62,228 nt of DNA from Planctomycetota bacterium (lineage in GTDB: Bacteria; Planctomycetota; UBA1135; UBA2386): contig JADLHO010000010.1 in assembly GCA_020848735.1 (NCBI GenBank), positions 1 to 62,228 of the forward strand. The letters are read 5' to 3'. Positions 43,824 through 51,173 of this stretch are shown here, one piece after another. Made by a program: the position numbers and the translations under genes. The notes under the pieces were generated by a model. It saw only the letters and a list, made by a program, of their open reading frames with translations, searched no databases and was not told the DNA's origin. The first letter of the stretch is position 1. Each line of letters opens with the position of its first letter.

Positions 43824-45416
43824 TCACGAGACGACGCGACGACCGTCGACGAGCCGCGGCACTCCGGGCGGACCCGCGTCGCGCAGCTCGTCGGGGAGCC
43901 GCGCCGCGGGGCAGTCCTGCCACGCGACCGGGCGCAGGAAGCGCGCGATCGCGCGCGTGCCGACCGAGGTGCCGCGCGCATCGCTCGTCGCCGGCCAGGG
44001 TCCGCCGTGCTGGATCGCATCGTTGACCTCGACGCCCGTGGGCATGCCCGCGAAGAGGATGCGTCCCGTCTTCTGCACGAGGATCGGCGGCAGCGCGTCG
44101 AGCAGGTCCCGATCCGCGTCGTCGCCGAGGATGGTGATGCTGAGCTGGCCGGGCAACGCCCGTGCGAGCGCGAGCACCTGCGCGGCGTCGTCGCAGAGCA
44201 CCGCGAGGGTCGCGGGTCCGAAGACCTCCTCGTGCAGCGTCGGCGTGGCGAGCCACGTGCGCGCGTCGACGGCGAACAGCGCGCTGCGTGCACCGCACAC
44301 GCCGCTCGCGGCCCCGGCGTCGACCAACGCGCGCAGCCCGGGAACCGCGCGCAGCTCGCCGAGCCGACGCTCGTAGCCGCTGCGGATCCCCGCGTGCAGC
44401 AGCGTTCCTTCCGGGGTCGCGGCGAGCTCCCGTGCGAGCATCGCGAGGAAGTCCTCGGCGGCCGCGCCGCGCGGCAGCACCACGAGTCCGGGGTTCGTGC
44501 AGAACTGTCCGACGCCGAGCGTGACCGACGCCGACAGGCTCTTCGCGATCGTCGCGCCGTCGCGCGCGAGTCGCTGCTGCAGGACGAAGACGGGATTCGT
44601 GCTGCCCATCTCGGCGAAGACGGGGATCGGCGTCGGTCGTCGCGCCGCCGCTTCGACCAGCGCCTTGCCGCCGGCGAACGAGCCGGTGAAGGCGATCGCA
44701 CGGAGCGAGCGGTGTGCGGCGAGGTCCTGCCCCACGCGATGGTCCGCACCGAAGAGCAGCGCGAAGGCGCCGGGCGGCAGATCGTGTTCCGCGAGCGCCT
44801 CGACGATCGCGTGGCCGACGAGCTCGGAGGTCCCCGGGTGGGCAGGATGCGCCTTGCACACCACGGGACAGCCCGCGGCGAAGGCGGCGGCCGTGTCACC
44901 TCCCGCGACGGAGAACGCGAGCGGGAAGTTCGATGCGCCGAAGACCGCGACCGGCCCGAGCGGCACGTTCATCGAGCGGAGGTCGGGCTTGGGCAGCGGT
45001 GTGCGTGCCGGATCGCCGTGGTCGATCCTGGCATCGAGCCAGGCCCCGTCGCGCACGACCTGCGCGAAGCGGCGGAGTTGGCCGCAGGTGCGACCGCGTT
45101 CGTTCGTCAGCCGCGCGAGCGGCAACGCGGTCTCCGCGTGCGCGCGCTGCAGCAACGCGTCGCCCAGGGCTTCGATGCGCGCCGCGACGGACTCGAGGAA
45201 CGCGGCGCGGACCTCGCGCCCGGCCGCAGCGAAGGGCTGCGCGGCCGCCTCGGCGAGCGTGCACGCCGCGTCGATCTCGTGGGCGGTCGCGTCGGCGAAG
45301 CGCGGCTCCATCGCGGTGCCGTGGCGTGGGTCGATCGCGGCGAAGCTGGGGGTGCCGGCGCGCACCGGCCGGCCGTCGATGCGATGACGGCCGACGAGGG
45401 GAGTGGGGTCCGTCAT
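43824..45416 (-). CDS. alpha-ketoglutarate semialdehyde (2,5-dioxovalerate) dehydrogenase
   Basis: Aldehyde dehydrogenase superfamily, 530 residues. The general-base Glu lies in PVFAEMGSTNPVF and the catalytic Cys in LGVGQFCTNPGL. Cofactor-side blocks are AVFGASNFPLAFSVAGGD, CKAHPAHPGTSEL and IAFTGSFAGGKAL. These variants (ASNFPLAFSVAGGDTA, AEMGSTNP, GQFCTNPG) mark the subfamily that oxidises 2-oxoglutarate semialdehyde to 2-oxoglutarate with NAD(P)+. It starts 4 bp after the deaminase gene, whose product is exactly its substrate, so the operon context confirms the call. Confidence 0.9.
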   Translation of the reverse strand: MTDPTPLVGRHRIDGRPVRAGTPSFAAIDPRHGTAMEPRFADATAHEIDAACTLAEAAAQPFAAAGREVRAAFLESVAARIEALGDALLQRAHAETALPLARLTNERGRTCGQLRRFAQVVRDGAWLDARIDHGDPARTPLPKPDLRSMNVPLGPVAVFGASNFPLAFSVAGGDTAAAFAAGCPVVCKAHPAHPGTSELVGHAIVEALAEHDLPPGAFALLFGADHRVGQDLAAHRSLRAIAFTGSFAGGKALVEAAARRPTPIPVFAEMGSTNPVFVLQQRLARDGATIAKSLSASVTLGVGQFCTNPGLVVLPRGAAAEDFLAMLARELAATPEGTLLHAGIRSGYERRLGELRAVPGLRALVDAGAASGVCGARSALFAVDARTWLATPTLHEEVFGPATLAVLCDDAAQVLALARALPGQLSITILGDDADRDLLDALPPILVQKTGRILFAGMPTGVEVNDAIQHGGPWPATSDARGTSVGTRAIARFLRPVAWQDCPAARLPDELRDAGPPGVPRLVDGRRVVS

Positions 45417-45420
45417 GGGA

Positions 45421-46317
45421 TCACCGCAGGCTCGGGCGCGTGCGCAGCGCCTCGCGGATCGTCGCGAGCGCCGTCTCCCGCGCGCGACCGCTGACCGGCA
45501 TGCGCGGTGCGCGGACGAGCTCGGTGCCGTGACCGAGCTCCTGCTGCACGAGCTTGATGATCTGCACGAACTCGGGAACGGTGTCCATGCGCAGCAGGGG
45601 CAGGAACCAGCGATAGAGCTGGAAGGCCTTCTCGTGCTCGCCCGCGACGGCGAACTCGAAGAGCCGCACGGACTCGGCCGGCAACGCGTTCACGAGCCCC
45701 GCGACCCAGCCGTTCGCACCCATGGCCACGCCTTCGACGACGAGATCGTCGAGGCCGACGAACAGCGCCAGCCGCTCGCCGCAGAGGGCCTTGATCGCGG
45801 TGATGCGCCGCACGTCGCCGCTCGACTCCTTCACCGCGCGCAGGTTCGGGTGGCGCTCGGCCAGCTCCGCGATCTGCTCCGGGCGCATGTCGGCGCCGTA
45901 GGCGATCGGGTTGTTGTAGAGCATGCAGGGCAGGTCGGTCGCCGCGAGCATCGCCTCGAAGTGCGCCCTGATCTCGTGCGCCTCGCCCTTGTGCACGTAC
46001 GGCGGCAGGATCATCAGCCCCTTGCAGCCGACCGCCTTCGCGCGTTCGCACAGCCAGACGGCGGTGCGCGTGCTCGTCGCCGCGATGCCGGGCACGACCG
46101 GTGCCCGATCGCGCAGGCCTTCGACACAGGTCCGCATCAGCTCGACCTTCTCGTCGGGATCGAGGGTCGCACCCTCGCCGAGCGAGCCGCAGGGCACGAT
46201 GCCGCTGCAGCCGTGGTCGATCAGCCACGCGACGTGTCGCGCGACGAAGTCATGATCGATGTGTCCGTCCGCCGCGATCTGCGTCGTGATCGCCGGCATC
46301 ACTCCTTGCCATTTCAT
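45421..46317 (-). CDS. lhpC: 1-pyrroline-4-hydroxy-2-carboxylate deaminase (DHDPS family)
   Basis: Class I aldolase-fold protein, 298 residues. It opens MKWQGVMPAITTQIAADG and has CGSLGEGATL, Tyr134 in MLYNNPIAYG and the Schiff-base lysine K163 in LRAVKESSGD. DHDPS-family members in this context convert the pyrroline-4-hydroxy-2-carboxylate made by D-hydroxyproline dehydrogenase to 2-oxoglutarate semialdehyde plus ammonia. The assignment over DapA or NanA rests on the neighbours. ATG 46317 matches the family's usual start and overlaps the end of the preceding gene by 68 bp. Confidence 0.87.
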   Translation of the reverse strand: MKWQGVMPAITTQIAADGHIDHDFVARHVAWLIDHGCSGIVPCGSLGEGATLDPDEKVELMRTCVEGLRDRAPVVPGIAATSTRTAVWLCERAKAVGCKGLMILPPYVHKGEAHEIRAHFEAMLAATDLPCMLYNNPIAYGADMRPEQIAELAERHPNLRAVKESSGDVRRITAIKALCGERLALFVGLDDLVVEGVAMGANGWVAGLVNALPAESVRLFEFAVAGEHEKAFQLYRWFLPLLRMDTVPEFVQIIKLVQQELGHGTELVRAPRMPVSGRARETALATIREALRTRPSLR

Positions 46318-47593
46318 CGGTTCGTCCTCGTGGCCCGGTCGTGCCGAGCTCCAGCCATGCAGAGAAGGTGAGCGGGATGAGCGGTGGCCGCACGTCGTCG
46401 CGAGGCCAGCCGCGGAGAAAGCCGAGCGCCGGGCCGCAGACGCGGCCCTGACAGGGACCCATGCCGCAGCGCGTCCGCAGCTTGGCGTCGCGCGCGTCCA
46501 TGCAGTCCGCGAGGCGAGCGAGCGGGACGTCCTCACAGCGGCAGACGAGCGTGTCGCCGGTCGCCAGCGTGCGGAGCTCGTCGCGCAGCGCGTAGGTGCG
46601 CTCGAGCGCCGCGGCGAAGCGTCGCTCGCGGAAGCGGCGGCGTGCGGCACGGCGCGCCTCGTCGTCGCGACCCGCGCAGACGAGACCCGCGGTGATGCCG
46701 TCGGCGATCGCCGCGTCGACGCCGGCGATGCCGATCGTCTCGCCGACCGCGTGCACGCCGTCGATCGTGGTGCACGTGAGCTCGTCGACGACGACGCGCT
46801 CGTCCTTCATGCGACAGCCGAGCAGCGCGGCGACGTCGGTGTTGGGCACGAGTCCGAAGCCGACCGCGAGGGCCGTCACCGGCAGCACGCGATTGCCGCG
46901 CGGTGTGCGGAAGGTCACGCGCAGTCCCGAGAAGGCCGGTTCCGCGTGGAGCGGCCATGCGTCGTGATGGCGCTCGATGCCGCGCAACGCGCCGAGCAGC
47001 GCGAGTCCCTGTGCCAGCTTGCGGGGTCGCGCGGCGAGTCCGATTCCGAAGCGCCGCACGCGGGCGAGCGGCGCCTGCTCGAAGATGCCGGCGATCTGCG
47101 CGCCGCGTGCGCGCAGCGAGGCGGCCACGGCGAGCAGGAGCGGCCCGCTGCCCGCGATGGCGATCACCGCACCGCGGAGGTCGAAGCCGCCCTTGGCGAG
47201 CGCCTGCAGGCCGCCGACGCCGAAGACGCCGGGCAGCGTCCAGCCGGGGAACGGCAGGAAGCGCTCGCTCGCGCCGAGCGCGAGCACGATGCGATTCGCG
47301 CGCAGGATGGTCATGCCCGCATCCCCGGCGGCGATCAGCGTGCGGGCGTCGCGCGCGTCGACCACGCGGGTCCCGGACAGCCGCTGCACGCCGGCGCGCT
47401 CCGCACGCGCGTGCCAGGCGCGCGCCGGAGCTGCCATGCCGTGGTCGAAGCTCGCGCGCCAGATCTGGCCGCCGGGTGCCGCGTTGTCGTCGACGAGCAG
47501 GACGGAGCGGCCGCACTCCGCCGCGGTGACCGCGGCGGCGAGACCACCGGGCCCCGCGCCCACGACGACGACGTCGGCTGCGTGTTCACGCAT
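46250..47593 (-). CDS. D-hydroxyproline dehydrogenase-like subunit, FAD/NAD with BFD [2Fe-2S] domain
   Basis: The N-terminal dinucleotide-binding motif VVVVGAGPGGLAAAVTAAECG and a second one near ~160 (VIAIAGSGPLLLAVAASL) are typical of the pyridine-nucleotide-disulfide-type subunit of HcnABC-like amine dehydrogenases. The C-terminus has a BFD-type iron-sulfur domain (VCRCEDVPLARLADCMD and CGMGPCQGRVCG). It partners with the two genes just upstream in a three-subunit oxidoreductase that passes electrons to the respiratory chain. It overlaps the small [2Fe-2S] gene by 8 bp and the deaminase gene by 68 bp; its last ~25 residues are probably disordered. Confidence 0.88.
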   Translation of the reverse strand: MREHAADVVVVGAGPGGLAAAVTAAECGRSVLLVDDNAAPGGQIWRASFDHGMAAPARAWHARAERAGVQRLSGTRVVDARDARTLIAAGDAGMTILRANRIVLALGASERFLPFPGWTLPGVFGVGGLQALAKGGFDLRGAVIAIAGSGPLLLAVAASLRARGAQIAGIFEQAPLARVRRFGIGLAARPRKLAQGLALLGALRGIERHHDAWPLHAEPAFSGLRVTFRTPRGNRVLPVTALAVGFGLVPNTDVAALLGCRMKDERVVVDELTCTTIDGVHAVGETIGIAGVDAAIADGITAGLVCAGRDDEARRAARRRFRERRFAAALERTYALRDELRTLATGDTLVCRCEDVPLARLADCMDARDAKLRTRCGMGPCQGRVCGPALGFLRGWPRDDVRPPLIPLTFSAWLELGTTGPRGRTDEMARSDAGDHDADRGGRTHRS

Positions 47594-47846
47594 CACGGGT
47601 GCTGACCTCCATGCCGTCGACGCAGTCGACCATGCACGCGCGCACGAGCCGACGCTCGCCGACGCGCACGCGACACTCGAAGCAGATCCCCATCCCGCAG
47701 AGCGGCGCGCGGAGCTCGCCGCGCACGGAGCTCCGCGTGGGCAGGCGCAGGTTCGCCAGTGCCGCGGCGAGACGGATCCCCGCCGGCACGCGGAAGCTGC
47801 GCCCATCGACGCGGATCTCGACGGTCGCGGCGTGCGGCTCAGCCAT
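47586..47846 (-). CDS. small [2Fe-2S] subunit of the dehydrogenase
   Basis: An 86-residue ferredoxin-fold protein with cluster ligands C50, C55, C58 and C71 (C-x4-C-x2-C-x12-C) in LCGMGICFECRVRV and RACMVDC. This is the HcnA/SoxA-like small subunit that joins two flavin subunits. It overlaps its neighbours by 8 bp on each side, so the three subunits are translationally coupled. Confidence 0.9.
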   Translation of the reverse strand: MAEPHAATVEIRVDGRSFRVPAGIRLAAALANLRLPTRSSVRGELRAPLCGMGICFECRVRVGERRLVRACMVDCVDGMEVSTRDA

Positions 47847-48984
47847 GCGTGGCCTCCAGCGCGCGACCCGGCGCGAAGGGCATCGGGTCGAGCGACGGCA
47901 CGCGGTCCGCCGCGAGGTCCGCGACGAGCCGCGCCGTCGACAGCGAGGTCGTGATGCCGAGGCCCTCGTGGCCGGCTGCGACGAACGTGCGCGGTGCCTC
48001 GGGCAGGGGGCCGACGAAGGGCAGGTTGTCGGCGGTGGAGGGACGGAGTCCCGTCCAGGCGCGCAGACCCGGGAGGCTGCCGATGCGCGGCAGGTACTCG
48101 ATCGCCCGCGCGATCATCGCGGCGAGCATGGCGGAGTCGATCCGCGGATCGACGACGTCGTACGGGCGCGATGAACCCCGCAGGACCTGCCCGGTGCGGC
48201 GCGGCTGGGCGTTGAACGCCACCGACTCCGAGGCGCCGCCATGCGCGCTCTTCAGATAGCCGAGTTCGACGAGCTGGTGGCTCACGAAGCCACGGCCGTC
48301 CGCGCGGCGCACGCGATCGCTGATGAGCAGATGACCCTTCTTGGCGCGGAGGCGCAGCGCGTCGGGGCGCCGCGCGAGCAGGGCGGGCGTGTCGAGTCCC
48401 GCGGCCACGACGACGAGGGCCGCGGAGTGGCGCGTGCCGTCGACGAGCTCGAGACCGCCGTCGCCGACGAGCGCGACCGGGCGCTCCTGCTCGACGACGG
48501 CGCCGTGCGCGCGCGCGTTCGCGAGCATCTGCACGGTCGCTGCCGGCGGATAGACGACGAGGTCGTCGCGGATCCGCAGCGCGCCGCGCAGGCCGTGGCG
48601 CAGCTCGGGCTCCGCGGCGCGGAGCTGCGCTTCGTCGAGCAATTCGGTCGTCACCCCACGCGCGGCGTACCAGCGCGCCTTCGCGCGCGCGGCCGCGAAC
48701 TCCTCGTCGTCGGCGGCGATCCAGAGCGTGCCGCAGTCGTCGCGTTCGACCTCGTCCTGCCACGTGCGCGAGCGCCAGAGCTCGCGGCCGAGCCGCGTGA
48801 GCGCGAACTGCGCCTCGCTGTCGTCGAGCACGAGCACGTGCCCCATGCCCGCGGCGGTCGCACGACCGTGCGGTCGTGCGCTCTCGAAGACGCGCACGCG
48901 CCAGCCGTCGAGCGCGAGCGCTTCGGCGCAGGCGGCGCCGACGATGCCGGCGCCGACGACGATCGCGTCCGCGATCCGGCTCAC
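47839..48984 (-). CDS. D-hydroxyproline dehydrogenase catalytic subunit-like FAD oxidoreductase (DAO family)
   Basis: GTG start at 48984, overlapping the epimerase stop by 4 bp (GTGA). It is a D-amino-acid-oxidase/DadA-type flavoprotein: the FAD-binding motif IVVGAGIVGAACAEALALDG, the central LLDEAQLRAAEPEL, and the C-terminal TGLRPSTADNLPFVGPL and AAGHEGLGITTSLSTARL. In this operon it should oxidise cis-4-hydroxy-D-proline, the epimerase product, to the pyrroline carboxylate. Length (381 aa) fits the alpha/beta subunits of heteromeric enzymes of this type. Subunit letters vary among published systems, so no symbol is given. Confidence 0.88.
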   Translation of the reverse strand: MSRIADAIVVGAGIVGAACAEALALDGWRVRVFESARPHGRATAAGMGHVLVLDDSEAQFALTRLGRELWRSRTWQDEVERDDCGTLWIAADDEEFAAARAKARWYAARGVTTELLDEAQLRAAEPELRHGLRGALRIRDDLVVYPPAATVQMLANARAHGAVVEQERPVALVGDGGLELVDGTRHSAALVVVAAGLDTPALLARRPDALRLRAKKGHLLISDRVRRADGRGFVSHQLVELGYLKSAHGGASESVAFNAQPRRTGQVLRGSSRPYDVVDPRIDSAMLAAMIARAIEYLPRIGSLPGLRAWTGLRPSTADNLPFVGPLPEAPRTFVAAGHEGLGITTSLSTARLVADLAADRVPSLDPMPFAPGRALEATHG

Positions 48985-49928
48985 CTGCGGATGCCCTCGC
49001 GGAAGGGATCGCTCTCGTGCAGCAGCAGCGTGCTCTCGGCCGTGATCCAGGCGCGGCCGGCGACGGTGGGGATCACGCCGCGTGCCGTGCTCCGCACCGA
49101 GCCGACGAAGCAGGTGCCCAGGATGCTCTCCTGTCGCCAGCTCTGGCCGTCGCGCAGCTTGCCGTCGGCGGCGAGGCACGCGAGCTTCGCGCTCGTGCCG
49201 GTGCCACAGGGCGAGCGGTCGTACTCGCGGCCGGGACAGAGCACGAAGTTGCGGCTGTCGGCGCCGACCGTGCGCGGCGGGCCGAAGAGCTCGATGTGGT
49301 CGATCTCGGCGCCATCGGTGCCGGTGATGCCGCAGCGGGGCAGGGCCTCGCGGATGGCCCAGGCGCAATCGGTGAGCTCGCCGATGCGCGAGGCCGAGAG
49401 CTCCTGCCGGTGCTGTTCCGCCTGCACGAGGAAGAACCAGTTCCCACCCCACGCGACGTCGCCTGCGATCTTCCCGTGGCGCGTCTCGACCACCGCGTCC
49501 TTCTGCGTGCGCCAGGACTCGACGTTCTCGACCGCGATGGAGCCGTCGGCGGCGAGCTCGATCGTGACGTCGCCGACCGGGGTCTCGAGGCGGTGTCGCC
49601 CCGAGCGGATGCGGCCGAGGTGACGCAGCGTCTCGCCGACGCCGATCGTGCCGTGCACGCACATCCCGAGGTAGCCGACGTTGTTGAAGAAGATCACCTG
49701 GGCGATCGCCCGCGGGTCGTTCGGCGGCAGGAGCAGCGCACCGACCATCGCGTCGAAGCCGCGGGGCTCGTTGCAGACCGCGGAGCGGAAGCCGTCGAAA
49801 TGCCGGCGGAAGGCGTCGCGCCGCTGCGCGGCCGTGCCTTGGCCGAGCGCCGGCGCACCGTCGATCACGACACGGGTCGGTTCGCCTTCGGTGTGCGAGT
49901 CGATGACGCGGATGGTCTGGGTGGTCAT
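48981..49928 (-). CDS. lhpA: 4-hydroxyproline 2-epimerase (proline racemase family)
   Basis: Proline-racemase fold, 315 residues, with both catalytic cysteines: C90 in GYLGMCVHGTIG and C241 in SPCGTGTSAKLA. The Cys/Cys pair marks a racemase/epimerase, not the dehydratase, which has Thr. The N-terminal IRVIDSHTEGEPTRVVI is standard. The enzyme interconverts trans-4-hydroxy-L-proline and cis-4-hydroxy-D-proline. It starts 14 bp after the regulator gene and overlaps the next gene by 4 bp. Confidence 0.93.
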   Translation of the reverse strand: MTTQTIRVIDSHTEGEPTRVVIDGAPALGQGTAAQRRDAFRRHFDGFRSAVCNEPRGFDAMVGALLLPPNDPRAIAQVIFFNNVGYLGMCVHGTIGVGETLRHLGRIRSGRHRLETPVGDVTIELAADGSIAVENVESWRTQKDAVVETRHGKIAGDVAWGGNWFFLVQAEQHRQELSASRIGELTDCAWAIREALPRCGITGTDGAEIDHIELFGPPRTVGADSRNFVLCPGREYDRSPCGTGTSAKLACLAADGKLRDGQSWRQESILGTCFVGSVRSTARGVIPTVAGRAWITAESTLLLHESDPFREGIRR

Positions 49929-49942
49929 GGCGATCGGATCCG

Positions 49943-50518
49943 TCAGAGCGCGCGCGTCGCATCGGCGACGAGCAGGAAGCGGCAGGGGCGGGCCTTGTCG
50001 TTGCGGTACTCGGTCGTCGTCTGCGGCCCGTAGGTCGCGCCGTCACCCGTCTCGAGCACCGTCGCCTCGCCGCCGAGCACGAGGGTGAGCGTGCCGTCGA
50101 GCACCACGACGTGCTCGAGGATGCCCGCGCGGTTCGCACCGAGCTCACCCGTCGTGCTGCGCCTGGGCAGCTCGTAGAGCACGAGGTCGATGCCGCGCCG
50201 CAGCAGCTCGGGAGAGAGGCCGTGTCGCACCACGCCCGTCTCGCGGTCGTTCAGGGTGCGGCGCTTCGCGGCCCGCACCACCAGCACCGGCTGTGCGTCG
50301 CTGTCGTCGAGCAGATCGGTCAGCGAGCAGCGCAGCGCCCGCGCGATCTGGTAGGCGAGCTTCACGGTGGGGTTCTTCACCGAACGCTCGACCTCCGAGA
50401 GCATCGCCGTGCTGACCCCGCTCGCGTCCGCGAGCTGTTCGAGGGTCATGCCGGCGGCGAGTCGGCGGCGCCGGACGTTCGGACCGATGTCGGCGGGCTC
50501 GGCGGGGCTGCGGGCCAT
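49943..50518 (-). CDS. XRE-family transcriptional regulator with cupin domain
   Basis: Residues ~13-70 form a helix-turn-helix of the XRE type (VRRRRLAAGMTLEQLADASG, STAMLSEVERSVKNPTVKL). Residues ~105-185 form a cupin (RAGILEHVVVLDGTLTLVLGG, TYGPQTTTEYRND), likely to sense a small ligand. It is the first gene of the hydroxyproline operon and is in the same transcription unit, so autoregulation and control of the whole operon are likely, with hydroxyproline or a pathway intermediate as the expected ligand (inference). Confidence 0.9.
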   Translation of the reverse strand: MARSPAEPADIGPNVRRRRLAAGMTLEQLADASGVSTAMLSEVERSVKNPTVKLAYQIARALRCSLTDLLDDSDAQPVLVVRAAKRRTLNDRETGVVRHGLSPELLRRGIDLVLYELPRRSTTGELGANRAGILEHVVVLDGTLTLVLGGEATVLETGDGATYGPQTTTEYRNDKARPCRFLLVADATRAL

Positions 50519-51173
50519 CGAGCGAAGGAGTCTACGCCATAGCGAAGTCGCGGGCCAGGGTGCTCGTCTCGTTCGAGGGTGCGCGCGCCTGCGCAGGGTC
50601 GGAGTGGCGAGTCGGGGCTCACGTCGCGCCCGGCGCCGGACCGTGCCCTCGCATGCGCCGTCGCGATCACGCCGTGGACGCGGCCCGGAGTCGTGGAAGC
50701 GGGCACCGCGGAACCCTCGGCGGGGGCGAGCGAGCGAGGTGATCCGCGGTGCCAGGAACGAGGCCAGCGCCTCTCCGAACCGCGAGGCTGAGGGTCACGC
50801 GGCGGACCCAGCCGATGACGGCAGGAGTCCGGAGCACGAGGCGGAGCGGGCCATTGGCCTGCGCGCGCTCGCGTTCGATCCGGTGCGGTTCGACGTTCGC
50901 GTGGCAGAGCGGATCGAACCGAGCCTCGAGCGGAGGACCGGAGGTGGCCGATCGCCTCACCGGGGTGGGTGAGGCCCAGGGGCAATGCGCCCGGCTCGCT
51001 GTCGCGCCCGGCGTCGATCGGCGAAGTGGAGCGCCGTCGCATCGCTGAACCCTGTGCCGAAGGCCGCCTTCGCAGCGGCCGGTCCGGCGCCCGCATCACC
51101 CCGGCGTGGGAACTGTCGATTCCTGCATCACGGGAAGCGGGCCGGAGCGTCCCCCGACGTGCGGCCCGAGACG
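50519..51173. other. 655-bp region without a credible gene
   Basis: Between the XRE regulator and the hybrid kinase, transcribed divergently. Several short open frames exist, but their composition is Arg/Ala-rich and not protein-like. No tRNA, strong terminator or repeat was seen. It holds the operon promoter at 50529-50534 and presumably the kinase promoter. Confidence 0.5.
50529..50534 (-). promoter_or_regulatory. candidate -10 element for the hydroxyproline operon (TAGACT)
   Basis: On the minus strand, GCGTAGACT lies 10 bp before the ATG of the XRE regulator. With no room for a Shine-Dalgarno-bearing leader, the operon mRNA may be leaderless. Confidence 0.42.

Noticed and set aside
42867..45494. 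875-codon open frame opposite the SGNH-like and semialdehyde dehydrogenase genes
   Set aside because: Low-complexity Arg/Glu/Ala composition and conflict with clear protein families on the minus strand.
50560..51048. Small genes in the 655-bp spacer
   Set aside because: The open frames of 60-100 codons overlap each other on both strands and have shadow-like Arg-rich composition without start-site support.
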